NCBI GenBank assembly: GCA_037042915.1
Contig: CM073197.1
Location: 2,976,001 to 3,040,000, forward strand
Length of the DNA: 64,000 nucleotides
From: Auricularia sp. M13
Taxonomy: Eukaryota > Basidiomycota > Agaricomycetes > Auriculariales > Auriculariaceae
Reading direction: 5' to 3'
In this document: in pieces, positions 1 to 11,651 of the stretch
Layout: each line of letters opens with the position of its first letter
How positions within the stretch are numbered: position 1 is the stretch's first letter
Notes under the pieces: model-generated
Databases searched by the model: none
Told to the model about the DNA's origin: nothing
Seen by the model: only the letters and a program-made list of their open reading frames with translations
Program-made: the position numbers and the translations under genes

Positions 1-555
1 CTGAAAATCTGTGCACATCTGAAGCCAAAAATATGTAACAGAACAAGAAGCAATTCTTTTTAGTTTCTCCGCATGCCGCTTTCGAAGACAAAAACTTGAT
101 AAAACTCGTCGCGGAGCTCGGAGTTGGGGCATGACAACTCCGCACCTTGAACTTCAGGTTGACGTTCATGCGCTCTGCTGCTTTTCATCGACAGTTCGCC
201 ATCCGGCCTCCGCCGCTTGAACTGCTGCTTGCTCCAACGAGCGACGGGCCTGATCTAGAACCGCTCGCTGCGCTGACGGTGCCTATTCCCGTACTTTGCG
301 GGATCCGCCAATTATCCGCCAGTTCGTGCTCGTTCAATGCCCGACGCCATGCTTGAATTCCTGCCCATCAAGCGACACGCTGTGTCAGCTGGACAAGTCA
401 TCGCTCCTGGATGTTCTGCGGTCAGACGGGCCGCCCGGTGCGCCATGTCATAGGACCAGCGCCGACATGAAGCTCCCTGGTCACTGGTCGCACACGCCGC
501 GCTGGCTCCAGCTCCGAAGTCCAATAAAAAGCATCGTTCTTGCGCCTGCATCACG
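1..555. other. 5' edge of window, no gene seen
   Basis: I see no convincing coding exon here; the open frames are short and lack splice-compatible continuation. The one structured item is an inverted repeat at 119-142, listed separately. The stretch probably holds the promoter and 5' leader of the GH105 gene that follows. Confidence 0.5.
119..142. promoter_or_regulatory. CGG-type inverted repeat upstream of GH105 gene
   Basis: The sequence shows arms CGGAGTTG and CAACTCCG separated by 8 nt. The outer CGG...CCG triplets have the form of an operator for a fungal Zn2Cys6 binuclear-cluster factor, but that role is inference. The same arms and loop length recur just after the gene at 2001-2026. 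Confidence 0.35.
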
Positions 556-1972
556 ATGCTCAGTGTCCAATCCACCATGCGTCTCCTCGCCTCTCTGGCA
601 TTCGCGCAAAGCGCCCTTGCGCTGGTCCACCCGCGTTTCGAGCGGCCGCTCTCGACATGGATGGCTGACTCGGTGATTGCGCGTGGACAAGGCCACGGGC
701 TGTCGTCTTCAGGCACTCCGCAAGTCTCGTATGAGCACGGGACGTTTCAGTCTGCTCTTCGGCAGCTGTACGGTGTAACGGGCAATGCTTCCTATTTGGC
801 TTGGATCCAGAGCGGGATCGACAACGTCGTGCTGCCGAATGGTACTGTCGGCGCTACCTACAACATGTCAGCATTTACGCTGGACGATATCAGGATTGGC
901 CCATCCTTCATCAAGCTGTACGTCGCTTGGTCAGTCCCAATGTTACCAAAATCTGAACACGTGCAGGTTTCAGAGCACGGGCGACGTCAAATATAAGAAA
1001 GCTGCAGAGGAGTATCGCGTGCAGTTGAACAACCAGCCGCGCAACACGCAAGGTAAGCACACTTCTCAGTCTAGCATTCGCCTGACAATTCCTCGAAGGC
1101 GGCTTTTGGCACAAGTTGCGCTATCCAGACCAGGAATGTTGACGTGCATCCCGTCGTCACTCGCCAGTCTAACGTCGCATTACAGATGTGGCTGGACGGT
1201 TTATATATGGGTGAACCCTTCTACGCCCTTTACGCTGACGTCTTCGAGAATCACAACAAGACTGCGCTCGACGACCTGGAGCACCAATTCGCACTCATTT
1301 GGGCGCACTGCCGTGACGCGAAGACGGGCCTGCTGCGCCACGGCTACTTCGACCTCGCTGCCAGCCAACGCAGCCCCGTGCCCGTCTGGGCGGACCCTGT
1401 CACCGGCGCGAGTCCGGAGGTGTGGATTCGTGCGGTGGGCTGGTACGTCGTCGCGCTAGCCGACCTCCTCGCGCCTCCGGACAACATCCCGAAGACCCAC
1501 CCCGCGTACAAAACACTGCTCGCGCAATACACCGCGCTCGTTCCGGCGCTGGCGAAGCAGGTCGACCCGAAGACCGGCGCGTGGTGGCTCGTGATGAGCC
1601 AGCCTGGCCGCGCAGGGAACTACATTGAGAGCTCCGGCAGCTCAATGTTCGTCTACGCCATGCTCAAGGCTGTTTCTGCTGGCCTCGTTCAGGACCGCAA
1701 CGGCGCGATCGTAAAAGCGGCGAAGCGCGCTTACGAGTATCTGGCTGATACTTTCGTGATCAAGAACGCGGACGGCACACTCAATTGGAACGGCACTGTA
1801 ATCGTTGGCAGCCTGGATCAGGACGGGACGTTCGACTATTACATCAAGCAGGTGAGTACCGTCTATTGCGCATTGGGCGAATGCTCAATTCGGGACTTAG
1901 CCAATCAACCTCAACGACCTCAAGGGTGCTGCACCGTTTGTGCTTGCCTCGATCGAGTACGAAAAATTGTGA
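556..1972 (+). CDS. Secreted glycoside hydrolase family 105 (unsaturated rhamnogalacturonyl hydrolase type)
   Basis: GH105 enzymes cleave the unsaturated uronyl residue left on rhamnogalacturonan oligosaccharides by pectin lyases. Exons read 556-917, 967-1052, 1099-1133, 1186-1851 and 1901-1972, giving about 399 aa from the ATG at 577; the ATG at 556 is an alternative. The 577 start begins a clear secretion signal ending near ALA. Family-typical segments are YEHGTFQSALRQLYGVTGN, MWLDGLYMGEPFYALYA and the C-terminal LASIEYE. The third intron (1134-1185) is odd: its donor is GAATGT where GTATGT is expected. Unspliced, the frame meets a stop within three codons. The gene may therefore be mis-spliced or contain a sequence error. 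It is flanked by two matching CGG inverted repeats. Confidence 0.85.
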
Positions 1973-2448
1973 TGCGTGTTCTCTACTGTCAATTCTATCA
2001 GCGGAGTTGCGACGTGTCAACTCCGCCTGTTAACTTGAACTCGCTTGTCTGCAGTACACGTATCTTACTGGCTGGCTCTGTAACATGCGTCTGAATTTGG
2101 CCGCATCCAGTGTTCACCAACCTCCGCGAATTCACGGGTGGTTGTACGACTTTGACATACGGAGCTCTCAACACAGTTCAATCTTGACAGGTCAGGCGGA
2201 AGATTCGAATCTCGCTCGCCATGTTCAAATTGCTGCGTCCACGCCCAGCTTCACGGTTCCTGTCTCATCATTGCCAGCTCGAAACTGTCATTACTGACTG
2301 CTCCTTTCGTCACGGGCCGGTGGGCCCGCAATCTAGCGCGGGATCAGAGCTCGTGCTTACTCACGCGAGCCGATGCTGAGTACAATGTTGTCCATCTCCA
2401 CAGCCAGCAGAACGCGCGTGCATTTCTCCTTGCTCAGTATCGACTACC
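1973..2448. other. Intergenic stretch, no gene seen
   Basis: The interval between the GH105 stop and the NADH pyrophosphatase start contains the inverted repeat at 2001-2026 and no supported exon. It must hold the first gene's 3' region and the second gene's promoter; I see no clear TATA box. Confidence 0.5.
2001..2026. promoter_or_regulatory. Second CGG-type inverted repeat, downstream of GH105 gene
   Basis: Arms GCGGAGTTG and CAACTCCGC flank an 8-nt loop, nearly matching the repeat at 119-142. It could be a transcription factor site, a hairpin in the 3' untranslated region, or the trace of a small repeat. The sequence alone does not decide. Confidence 0.35.
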
Positions 2449-4130
2449 ATGGCTGAAGCGTGCGTCCTACAGCATTGCCCGCCGTCGCGCCCACTCACGG
2501 GCGTTCAGACAGAGTCACTTCCTCGGCGCCAACCCCCTTAATCGGCTCTCCTTCCTGCGCACGGAGCCCGCGTTCTTTGCAGCGGCAGCACGGCACCCCG
2601 ACGCGCGCTGGATCATCTTTGCGGCGGGCGGCAAGCCGCTCGTGCGCACGTCGCATCTTCATCGAACGACTAGGCTCGCGACGCTTCCGACGAGCGCGCT
2701 GCGCGACATCCTGGGCCCCGACCCGCTATTTGGCCAGGGACAACAGCCCGGCGAGAGCTTTACGATTCCCGAGGGCGCGAAGATGCCTGCGATGGAGGCT
2801 GCGCGGCTGCACGGTCCCAGGATTATATTCCTCGGCGTGCTTGACGAGACGCCCGACGACGAACTGCCGAACGCAGCGAATGGATACGCAATAATTGGCG
2901 CGCCTTACTTTGCGCTGGACGTTCAGGAGCGCGACGAGAGCGAGTTGAATGCGCTCGCCAAGGCTCACTCGCAGCAGGACGACGAGCTCGAGTTCGTCGA
3001 TCCCTTCGGCATCTTGGGCGACTTTGAGGGGTTCGAGGCCGCCGTCTTTGCCGAAGGCCGCAGTATGTGGGACTGGAATTCACAACGAAAGGTCGGCGCG
3101 ATGAACTTCATCCTGGTCGGTTTACTGAAGTGTTGCACAGTTCTGTCCAGCGTGCGCTTCGCCGGTCTATTCGCTCTGGGGAGGGTGGAAACTGGGTTGC
3201 TCGTCCCTGCTTCCCTGGGCAGACAATGGCAGCAAAGCACCGTGTCCATCCGGGTAAGCTGCCCGAAGCTCGTCTTCTCTGGACTAAAGCTGCGCTGCAG
3301 CAAAGGATTACACAATTATACGCATCCGCGCACCGACATTGCTGTTATCACCGCCATCATCAGCGAGGAGGGCGACAAGATCCTCCTTGGCCGCAATGTG
3401 CGTGATACAAACTGTTATTTATGCGTATGCTGACTCCGGCAGTAGAAGCGCTTCCCATTTCGTGCGCATATTCCTGCCCATCGGCCGCATGCTACTCACG
3501 CGTGGCAGCCATGTATTCGACGCTGGCGGGCTTCATCGAGCCAGGCGAGTCATTCGAGGACGCGGTCAAGCGCGAGATCTACGAAGAAAGCGGCGTGAAG
3601 GTGTGGAATGTGCGCTATCATTCGGGGCAGCCGTGGGTGCGTGTGACGCTTTGGTCCGTGGGATTTCCCACCTAACGCACCCTGTAGCCGTTCCCGGCGA
3701 ACCTGATGGTGGGCTGCTACGCCACCGCAGACACGTCTGCGCGTATCCGGACAGACCTGGATAACGAGCTCGCAGGCGCGTCCCAGGCCATGGTGCAGTC
3801 TGCGTAGCTCGCTGATTCTTTGCAGACGCGAAATGGTTCACGCGCGAGGAGATCCAGGCAGTCATTGCGCATCCCAAGGGCACGATCATCCGCAAGCGCG
3901 AGTACAAGACGATGAACGACCTCAACGAGGGCAACATCCAGCCGGAGAAGGCGACCGTCGGACATGCGCTTGCGCCCGAGTCTGACGCGGCTAACAGCCA
4001 GCCGCGCAAGCAAGAAGAACGCGAGAAGGACGCGCCGGCGTTTAGAATCCCACCTGTCACTGCGATTGCAGGGGTCCTGATCTCGAACTGGGCGAAGGGC
4101 GACGTATCCGAAGGCGCTGCTAAGCTGTAG
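2449..4130 (+). CDS. NPY1: Peroxisomal NADH pyrophosphatase (Nudix hydrolase, NPY1/NUDT12 family)
   Basis: The enzyme hydrolyses NADH or NAD to NMN(H) and AMP. Exons read 2449-2459, 2509-3091, 3141-3253, 3301-3397, 3446-3461, 3509-3636, 3688-3775 and 3826-4130, giving 446 aa. The 11-nt first exon ends at a GTGCGT donor and restores the frame into the family-typical NPLNRLSFLR start. In order: the N-terminal domain, a zinc ribbon opening with CPAC, a Nudix box (GFIEPGESFEDAV followed by KREIYEESGV) and the SGQPWPFP tract diagnostic of NADH diphosphatases. The protein ends in AKL, a type 1 peroxisomal targeting signal, consistent with the yeast enzyme. The last intron (3776-3825) appears to be GC-AG, because only that donor keeps DAKWFTREE in frame. 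Confidence 0.92.
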
Positions 4131-5595
4131 GTAATTCCTTGTGCATGATCCCATGGTTCATTGGTTGCGTTCCCGGCTGCAGTATGAGACAGATGCTGCG
4201 ACTGCGTTTGCGCACGCGTGACGCTTCTGCTACCTGAAATACGCGAAACTCGGAGGTGCACAAGCCCAAAGTCCGAACCGGCAAGTGCAAGCCAAATCGA
4301 ACCTCGCACTTCATTCAGTTTCGGTTGCTAAGCTCGCTGCTCGAAGCTGTAAGCGAGCGAAGAATCCCTGGCGGTGCGCGCACATGCTACACGTGTTTGT
4401 GCTTTGGGCAAGCTTCGCGCACTCGGCCGCCGGTGTCTTGTGCAAGTTGCGCATCGCGCTGCATGTGTGCGTCGTCCCGCACTGTATGCACAAATGCGGG
4501 AACGCGTAGAGTCAACCTGGACAGCTTGGCCATGCACAGGGAGATCAGAATGCGTCGCAGACCACGGAAACGACCCGTTCGACATTGCGACCTGAGCCCA
4601 TCAAACCACATCAGGTCCCGGGGGTTTGCGCGATCATGCTCTGACAGCACCCGGACAGGCTTCATGCTTCTTCTCAGTCTGCTCCTAGGAGATGATGCGC
4701 ATACGGCGACGCGCGGTCCTCCTTCTCGCTGGGGTATAAATACCCCGCCAGGACGTTCCGATTTCACCAACCCCTCGGAGGGTCTCCCAGGCATCCCGCG
4801 AGGGGCACTTCGCGGCGCGGCTGGGAGCTCGTCGATGCTGGCTTCGCTGCGCACTCCGACATAAGTCCCAAAGTGGGCAGTCGGGTGCGGCCCTCCACCC
4901 CGCCCTCTCCCTCTCCTCTATCGCGACGCGGATGTGCGTTGACCGCGTGTGTCGCCGTCCCGGACGTGTGTGACCTACGGGTCGCCGTCCCCCTCGCCTT
5001 GGCGTACGTCAATCGCGTCGACTTGCTCGACCGCGACGTTCAATGGCTCACCCCTCTTCAGTATACACAGTTACCAGCAAGCCCCGCCAGACGGGCAATG
5101 TCCCGCAACTGGCGGCGCGAGACGTTCGTCACGATACTTGGATGGCTCATGCAACCGTGCCTAAGGGTTGCATGTGAACGCCTGTGGGAGGCCCCCCGGC
5201 GGTATGTCGCTCTGTTCGACGCTCATGTTGTCTGTGGCTAACGCATTGCACAAGCCGCGATACCCAGGGTTCTTGCACAAGGCCCGGGAAATATATGGCT
5301 GGTTGGTCCGGGGCGTCCTCTACGCCCATCGCAGCACGCCGGCTTGCTGGCGTTCTGCGGTGGGCGCAGAGGAATTACTTCGCGCTGCACCGCTCAGGGG
5401 CGAAGGCCCGTCGCTCGTATCGAGGTCGGCTCGGTTCACGGGTTGGCGGGTCGTCCCACGCAGGGATGCGGGCAACGTAGCGCGGAGCGGTGAGAACAGT
5501 CTCGTAGATGCTTGTGGTCGATGCTCATCCATGCATTGAAGGTTTGACGACTTGGAGTAGCCAGCGAGATCCTCTGTGCCCATTGTGTTACCCTG
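4131..5595. other. Gene-poor stretch with one strong TATA element
   Basis: No ORF here resembles a known family. A TATA box lies inside a perfect inverted repeat at 4733-4748. About 130-300 nt downstream are short GC-rich frames without supported splicing. An untranslated RNA or a decayed gene is possible, but nothing proves it. Confidence 0.35.
4733..4748. promoter_or_regulatory. Palindromic TATA element
   Basis: The 16-nt sequence GGGGTATAAATACCCC has 7-nt arms around AA, so a TATA core is embedded symmetrically. It could direct transcription either way. No clear coding region follows on either side. Confidence 0.35.
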
Positions 5596-6270
5596 TAGGC
5601 CTTCTAGGACGGCTCGCTCCGTCCGAAGATATGATACTACCGGGCGATGCCTTGGGCACGGAGTTTCTCTCTGTGTTACAATAACTCGAGGTAGCTTTGT
5701 GAGAGCCTCTGTATTGATCTCGTCGTCTCGCTTAGGGATGACGAGGTCGGTGCAGTGTCTCTCTCATTGCTACACTTCTCGAGGGTAGCCGGTGAGCGGC
5801 TCTGAGCGCGTCCCGTCACCCTGCTAGGCCTTCTAGGATGGACACACCGCCCGACGATATGATCCTCAGCGTGATGGAGCGGGCGCAGAGTCTCTCTCCG
5901 TGCTACACTGCTCGAGGCGTAGTGACTACCTTTGTGCTCATCGTGTTGCCCCCACTAGGCCTTCTAGGATGGCTGCATACCATCCAAAGATATGATCCTT
6001 GGGGGGCGATGCGGTGGACGCAGAGTCTCAGTGCTACGCTACTCGAAGAGTAGCCAATGCGCGTCTCTGTGATCATCGCGTCACGTCGGCCTTAGGACTT
6101 CTAGGACGGCTGCACACCGTCCGAAGATATGATCCTCCGGCGTGATGAGGTGGGCACAGAGAATGCCATTGGGCTACTCTGCGCGGAGAGCGAATGCTCG
6201 TCGCACGTGGAAGATTGTGGCTTATCCACGGGCTGGCGAGTCGCCCTCCGCGTCGTCGCGGGGAGCGGGG
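5596..6270. repeat. Degenerate tandem repeat, about 130-bp unit
   Basis: Four blocks begin with a variant of TAGGCCTTCTAGGA, starting near 5596, 5825, 5956 and 6089. Each continues with a shared string containing CCGAAGATATGATCCT and a GGGCGCAGAGTCTCTC-like segment. The 229-bp first interval seems to contain an extra decayed unit. Flanks near 5436 and 6226 also share a CACGGGTTGGCGGGTCG-like string. No coding frame runs through the array. It is probably an old local repeat or transposon remnant. Confidence 0.6.
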
Positions 6271-9200
6271 GATGTACTGACGTGTGCATAATAGGGCGAT
6301 AGGTACGTGATTAACCGTTTTCCTTTGGAAAATTTCTTTCTGATGAGTGCTTCTCAGTGCGGACGAAGTGGATAGCTATCCAACGTATCTGCGGCAGATG
6401 TGAAATTGATTGTTAATCTATCTCTTTCTCACACGCACTGATACGATCATCTTCACATTGAATTCAATAGGTCTTTCAAGAGTATTGTCCCTGCGGCTTG
6501 CATCGTAGAATTTCTAGGCCCTGTTATCTAGCTTCCTGCGAACTGTACGTTGACTGACTTATTTAATGTTGTGACTTACTGACCTCGCAGATGACTCTTC
6601 TTCGCTAGAAATAGTTGATGATCCGTATGCTCTAGCCTCTCTCAATACCTCCAACTTGGCTTACATCCGGCTCTTTAGCCTCGACATTGCGCACGCGGCG
6701 ACGGACGAACGACGAACGGCAGGCGCGGTCGACAGACAATGGACGAAGGACGCGACGGGCGACGGGCGACGGGCGAAGGAGGACGGGTGGTGGAGGACGG
6801 GTGGTGGCGGGTGGGCCGGGACGGCGGGCGACCCTGAGGTCAATGAGATATTGCCCGCCGTCACGGGACCTGGTCCTCAGTGATGGGCGTCGTCTGCAAT
6901 ACCAATGCAATACTGCTGTGCACCGACCTATGTTTGCATGTATTTTCTGAATGCCAATCATGTACCCTGTTCATCTCTTGCCCTATTCTCAATTTTAACT
7001 GGTGTTGACTCTGCAATTCTGATGCGGGCAGCCGTCGAACGCGTGAAAAAAGCCGATCGGCACGTGCAATTCGATCGCTATAAAAGCGTCCCAACGCGGA
7101 CTTCCAAACACCATCCTGTCCTGCTTTTTTGAGCACTTGGGCAAGCTGCCCTTGGTCGAAGCATCCCGCTCTCGAGCCTCTACTCGCTGCGCTGCACGAC
7201 GTAGGCCCTCGCCTCCAGGACGGCCTGCCAGCCGGCACACTCACTCCAGCCGGCCTCGCCAGTCAGGAAATTGCCTGCTGTCGCGTTCGTCAGACGCGAG
7301 CAGTAGTCCAGCCTAAACTCCGAGTTGCCTCGTTTTTGGGAGGTCCGCGCGAGGCTCCCTTCTGCCGCCTGCGTTACGGGCGCAGTGAACAAGAGGGGGT
7401 TGCACTGCGCCTCCGCTCGCACATCGTGGCGAGCGGCACAGGCTAGGTGTTTGGGCGGTTGGGCCAGCCACGTCCGATATACCTGGGGAACTTACTTTAC
7501 CCTTGGACTGGGCGGAGCCTGACCGGCTGGTTGGTGGGACGAAAGGCCCACGCTGAGCGCCTAACCATGGCAGCCGCTTGGGCCCCTTCTGTGCGCAGAG
7601 CTCTGGCCCGCTCGACCTCTGTCGTCGTGACCCTGCGTCCCGCTTCAGAGTCGCGCTTGGGGCGTCGGACTCTGCCTGTATGTCAGGCAGGACGGCGTGT
7701 TCATCGCAGCAACTGTTGCTACTGCTGGAACGCACCCCAAGCGCGTGCACGAATCCAGACCTGCACATGAAAACTTATGCAATGCGGCAGTTCTGCATCG
7801 TGCCGTTGGCGTGCACATCTCTGTCCGAGCCTGCTTGTGCGGCACTGTCGTGCAAGTTTGAGAGCTCGGAATGTTTCTTGGGCATAATTTTTTCCTCCCC
7901 TGTCCACTTCGTGTGGGCTTTTTGTATCCGAAAATGTGCGCTGTGTCTCCTTCTAGGCATATGCAATGTCCATATGTCGTGCCCAATAAATACTTCGAGC
8001 CGCAGCTTAAGGTCTCAGCTCGTTGTAATTTTTCTCACGTCTTTGGGTTGTTCGCGCGATCGGCGCTATAGAAGCTGAAGCGCGGTAAATCCCGGCACAA
8101 TTTTCGTTCTGTCCTTCGTCCGCGTCGGACGAACGACAGCGGCCGCGCGCGTCGGCTGCTACGCTTTCTCAGCTCGTCAGCGTCGAACGCCTCACTGCCC
8201 ACTTCGAGTTCGGGACGTCGCCTTCACAGCCCCCTGAGGATTCCTCGATGTGCTTTCAGGACACGAGCCCCTCTACGACACTCGCAGGCCCCACGAGACT
8301 TCTGTCCCAGCGTGCTTGCGCCGCTGGGTCGGACGGTTTCACGAGCGCTCTTCCCACGGGCTTTGCATAAGCTTAAGCTGCCAAGCGCGCAGCAGTCCTA
8401 GGTAGTTCCTCGGGGCTGCGAAGTTCAACAGGGAACCTGGTCAACCGCCCTCCTAGTCTTACATCTGCGCTGTTGGGACGCCTCCGGCCTATGTAATGCT
8501 GCGCCATACTGTGGCATGGCGGGGGGATAGGGACAGGTTGCGGCTGTGTCGTAGTGGCGAGAAATCTGCGCGGTTCGACCGCCTTTTTCTGCCTCGACGG
8601 CTTCGTCGCCAAAAATCCTCTTGCTCGACTCGGGGGCAGAGGTCGAGCACTTGTTCGGCGCACCGTGGATTTGGATCCCGGGCGAAACAATTTCAGTGAC
8701 GTCGGCGCCGCAACGCGGGCGGCGGCGGAGACAAGTGGGTCCATGTGCGGTGTTCGCTCGCGCTCGTGGCGACTGTGAATTGCTCATGCTTGGCCTGACG
8801 TTCATTTTGCGGCACAATTTTTCTACACTTTCGCTCGGCGGAACTTTTACTCTACCCCTCGGTCCTGCTCGTACTATTATTTGTGATGTCCAAAGGCTTG
8901 TGGATCGTTATAGAAAATTTTGCTCTCGAGCTCTTATTTACCCCAGTCTCTGAGCACTGCTGGGGTCTCGATCCTGTTCCTGCGCGGCTGACATATCCTC
9001 CTTGACTGTTTCTCACGGCCAAGTATAAAACGTATGTGGCAACTCGCGGGTCCGAAATCGAACTTTCCTCCCCCAACTTGAACGACGATCTCGCAACCAA
9101 GTACAGGCGAGTTACTTGTCCGACGACATGCTCGTTCCGGCTTTGCAGAGCGCGTCCGGTCGTGTACTGCTTCGTCAGCGCTCGTCCGCAATAGATCGTC

Positions 9201-10134
9201 TTGCTGTGGTTATATGGCGACATCGCGCACCAGGGAAAGACGGGCTGGATGCTTACTTATCCCCTTCTGCCTCCTCATCACTTGTGCTCTCTCTCTGCCG
9301 GTCCCGTCGATGCCTCGCCTGAAGTAATGGTTGGCATCGTATTTTGTACCATGCACACCTAGTGCGCTGGAAGGACGCCATCTTCTGCCAGCAGAGAGCG
9401 TGTCCGACCCCCAGGCTGCCCTTCGTCGGGTCCAACGATCTACGTACCCTCTCAGCTGGCTTGGTTTCGCAAAGTCTTGATTCCTTGGCCGGCCTGCATG
9501 TCGTCGCACCAGGATTCAGGATACAGTACTGGCTGGCTGGAAAAACAACGGTACACGCGCACCGTCATTGGCCCAAAGTCACAATATGGTCTTCACCGAT
9601 CGGAAGTGCTCTCTTTCTCGACGATTATGACAGGCTTGACTCGAGCTCATGCTGACCGACATTCACCACATGGACCTAAATCATCTCCTTTCAGCATGCT
9701 AACTGCCATTTCTCGGCCGCTCAGCGTAGAATAAAACCCCGCATATGAAGCTTTGCTGCATCTGGCTACGCGAACGATGGATGCGGACATGTCACCGTTC
9801 TTGAAGACAACATTCCAACCTTCTGGGAGTTTCTGGCTGAGATCGCGAGCTTCTCCTCGGGGTGCACTCTCTATGACCATCAATTGCCTTTTCGACCTAC
9901 CTTGAGCCTGTACCACTCTGGAAATTCCCACTCTACAGTACTTACGCACAAACTTGCTTCCGTTTTCTGCTTATCCGCCCTTGTCCTCAGGACGTTCCAC
10001 GTACTGCTTACACGCCTTCGACTACCTTCCACGCTCGCCGGCGTCGCCGGACGAACGTTCCAGAATCCGTAACGGGCAAAACTTTCTGACGAGGGTAGAG
10101 AGGCCGGTAGCGGAACAACTGTTCCGGTGGCCCC
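6271..10134. other. Long stretch without a supported gene
   Basis: This interval contains AT-rich spacer, a GACGGGC-type low-complexity patch at 6700-6830 and TATA-like boxes near 7078 and 9023. The open frames are short and change frame without usable splice sites. A minus-strand frame at 7180-7422 has fairly protein-like composition but matches nothing I recognise. Decayed genes or non-coding RNA are possible. Confidence 0.35.
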
Positions 10135-10141
10135 TATATAA
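10135..10141 (+). promoter_or_regulatory. TATA box of the GST gene
   Basis: TATATAA lies 75 nt upstream of the GST start codon, a normal distance for a fungal core promoter. Confidence 0.55.
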
Positions 10142-10215
10142 CGGGCTCTCGCGGCAGCAGAGTCGTTACAGTACTCGTACGAATCCCTCCACAGCTACCT
10201 ACTTGAACTGAATCA

Positions 10216-11217
10216 ATGGCCGTCATTATCCACGGACTTTCCGTCTCTACCTGCACTCGTAGAGTCGCCGCCGTCTGCAAGGAGCTTGGCATCGAGTACA
10301 AGCTCCAGGATGTGCCCTTTGACACCATCAAGAGCCCCGAGCACCTGAAGCTGCAGCCATTCGGCCAGATCCCTGTTCTCGAGGTGAGTTTAGACGCGGC
10401 GATTGCATAGATGCGTGCTCAAAGTGCCACAGGACGACGGTTTCTTCCTCTATGGTACGATCGGCGTGCGATGTCCGCGTCGTCGGGGAGTTGACGAGTC
10501 GTAATAGAGAGCCGCGCTATCTGCCGCTACCTCACCCTCAAGTACGGCAAGGACAGCACCCTGCTCCCGCCGACCAGCGACTTGAAGGCCACCGCACTGT
10601 TTGAAGCTGCCGCTAGTATCGAGCAGGCCGATTTTGACCCCTTCGCATCTGCGATTGTCTTCGAAAAGGTGTTCAAGGCGTACGTCCAATAACTACATAC
10701 TCTTGGCGTGCAGATGCTGAGCGGATTATAGGTGGCAGGGTGCCCAGGCCGATGAGGCGCGCGTCGCCGAGTTGACGCAGAAACTCGACGCCAAGCTTGA
10801 TGGTGAGTAGAACTCCGTTGCTCCAGCCGTTTTGCTTACCATCTCTCAGGCTACGAGCGTATCCTCAGCAAGACGAAGTACCTTGCAGGCGACGTAAGTT
10901 TTCGCAAAATATCACGCTGAATCATCTGACCCGACCCATCGGTGTCCTAGACCCTGACTCTTGCTGACCTTTTCCACCTTCCTTACGGATGTAAGCCAAG
11001 GGTTGCACCTCCGATGTCTGAAGATGAACTGACTTTCTCCTTCCTTCAGACATGCTCACAGAGAACGTGAAGTCTGACCTTCTCACGAAGCGTCCCAACG
11101 TCGCGCGGTGCGTTTCTGCAGTATGAGGCTCGATTTGATCCATTCTCATCGCCAAATAGCTGGTGGAAGGAGATCTCGTCACGTCCGTCCTGGGAGGCCG
11201 TCAAGAATGGCGCTTAA
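10216..11217 (+). CDS. Glutathione S-transferase, phi-like fungal type
   Basis: GSTs conjugate glutathione to electrophiles or reduce peroxides in the cytosol. Eight exons read 10216-10383, 10433-10454, 10508-10679, 10732-10802, 10850-10893, 10951-10990, 11050-11107 and 11160-11217, giving 210 aa. The thioredoxin-fold N-terminal half contains FGQIPVLE and the glutathione-binding ESRAICRYLTLKYG. The helical C-terminal half contains YLAGDTLTLADLFHLPYG and RPNVARWWKEISSRPSW. Codon use is normal and all splice sites are canonical. A paralogue with the same exon structure lies on the opposite strand at 20821-21863, so the pair arose by duplication. Confidence 0.95.
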
Positions 11218-11651
11218 ACACCGCATCTCTTGGTCATCTAACAACTTGTATGTGTGTGTACTGCTATAGGAATAAAGAAGACCTGCAATGATTGTATTCG
11301 TCTCAAAGTTGAATCTCTGATCGCTCGAAACAAGGTTCACTGGCGAATGTTCCGCAGCTTTTCAGCCGCCGAGATGCTCATCGAGATCCTTGCCTCGAGT
11401 GGCGTGCATTTCTTGCTCGGAACGATGTGCGACAGAGATCTTCGCCCATCATGAAGTCATTCCAGGCCAGCTAAGCCAGCCATCCATCCCTTCGCGGTGC
11501 GCACAGCGCTTATTCAAGTTGACGTCGTCGACGATGGCGCGCCGTCATTGCAGCGGACTCATTAGTACAGTTCTGGGCAAGCGATCTCCTACCAACTACA
11601 AATACGGTCCCACCACTCGGTCTGCCATCATCTGCTCTCATAAATCCCCTC
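11218..11651. other. Intergenic stretch
   Basis: No exon is supported. It must contain the GST 3' region and the promoter of the next gene; a TATA-like CTCATAAATC lies about 20 nt before the next ATG. Confidence 0.45.

Noticed and set aside
2205-2232. tRNA-like B-box (AGATTCGAATCT)
   Set aside because: No matching A-box, acceptor stem or cloverleaf could be found around it.
6632-6961. Arg/Pro-rich ORFs on both strands
   Set aside because: They come from a GACGGGC low-complexity patch.
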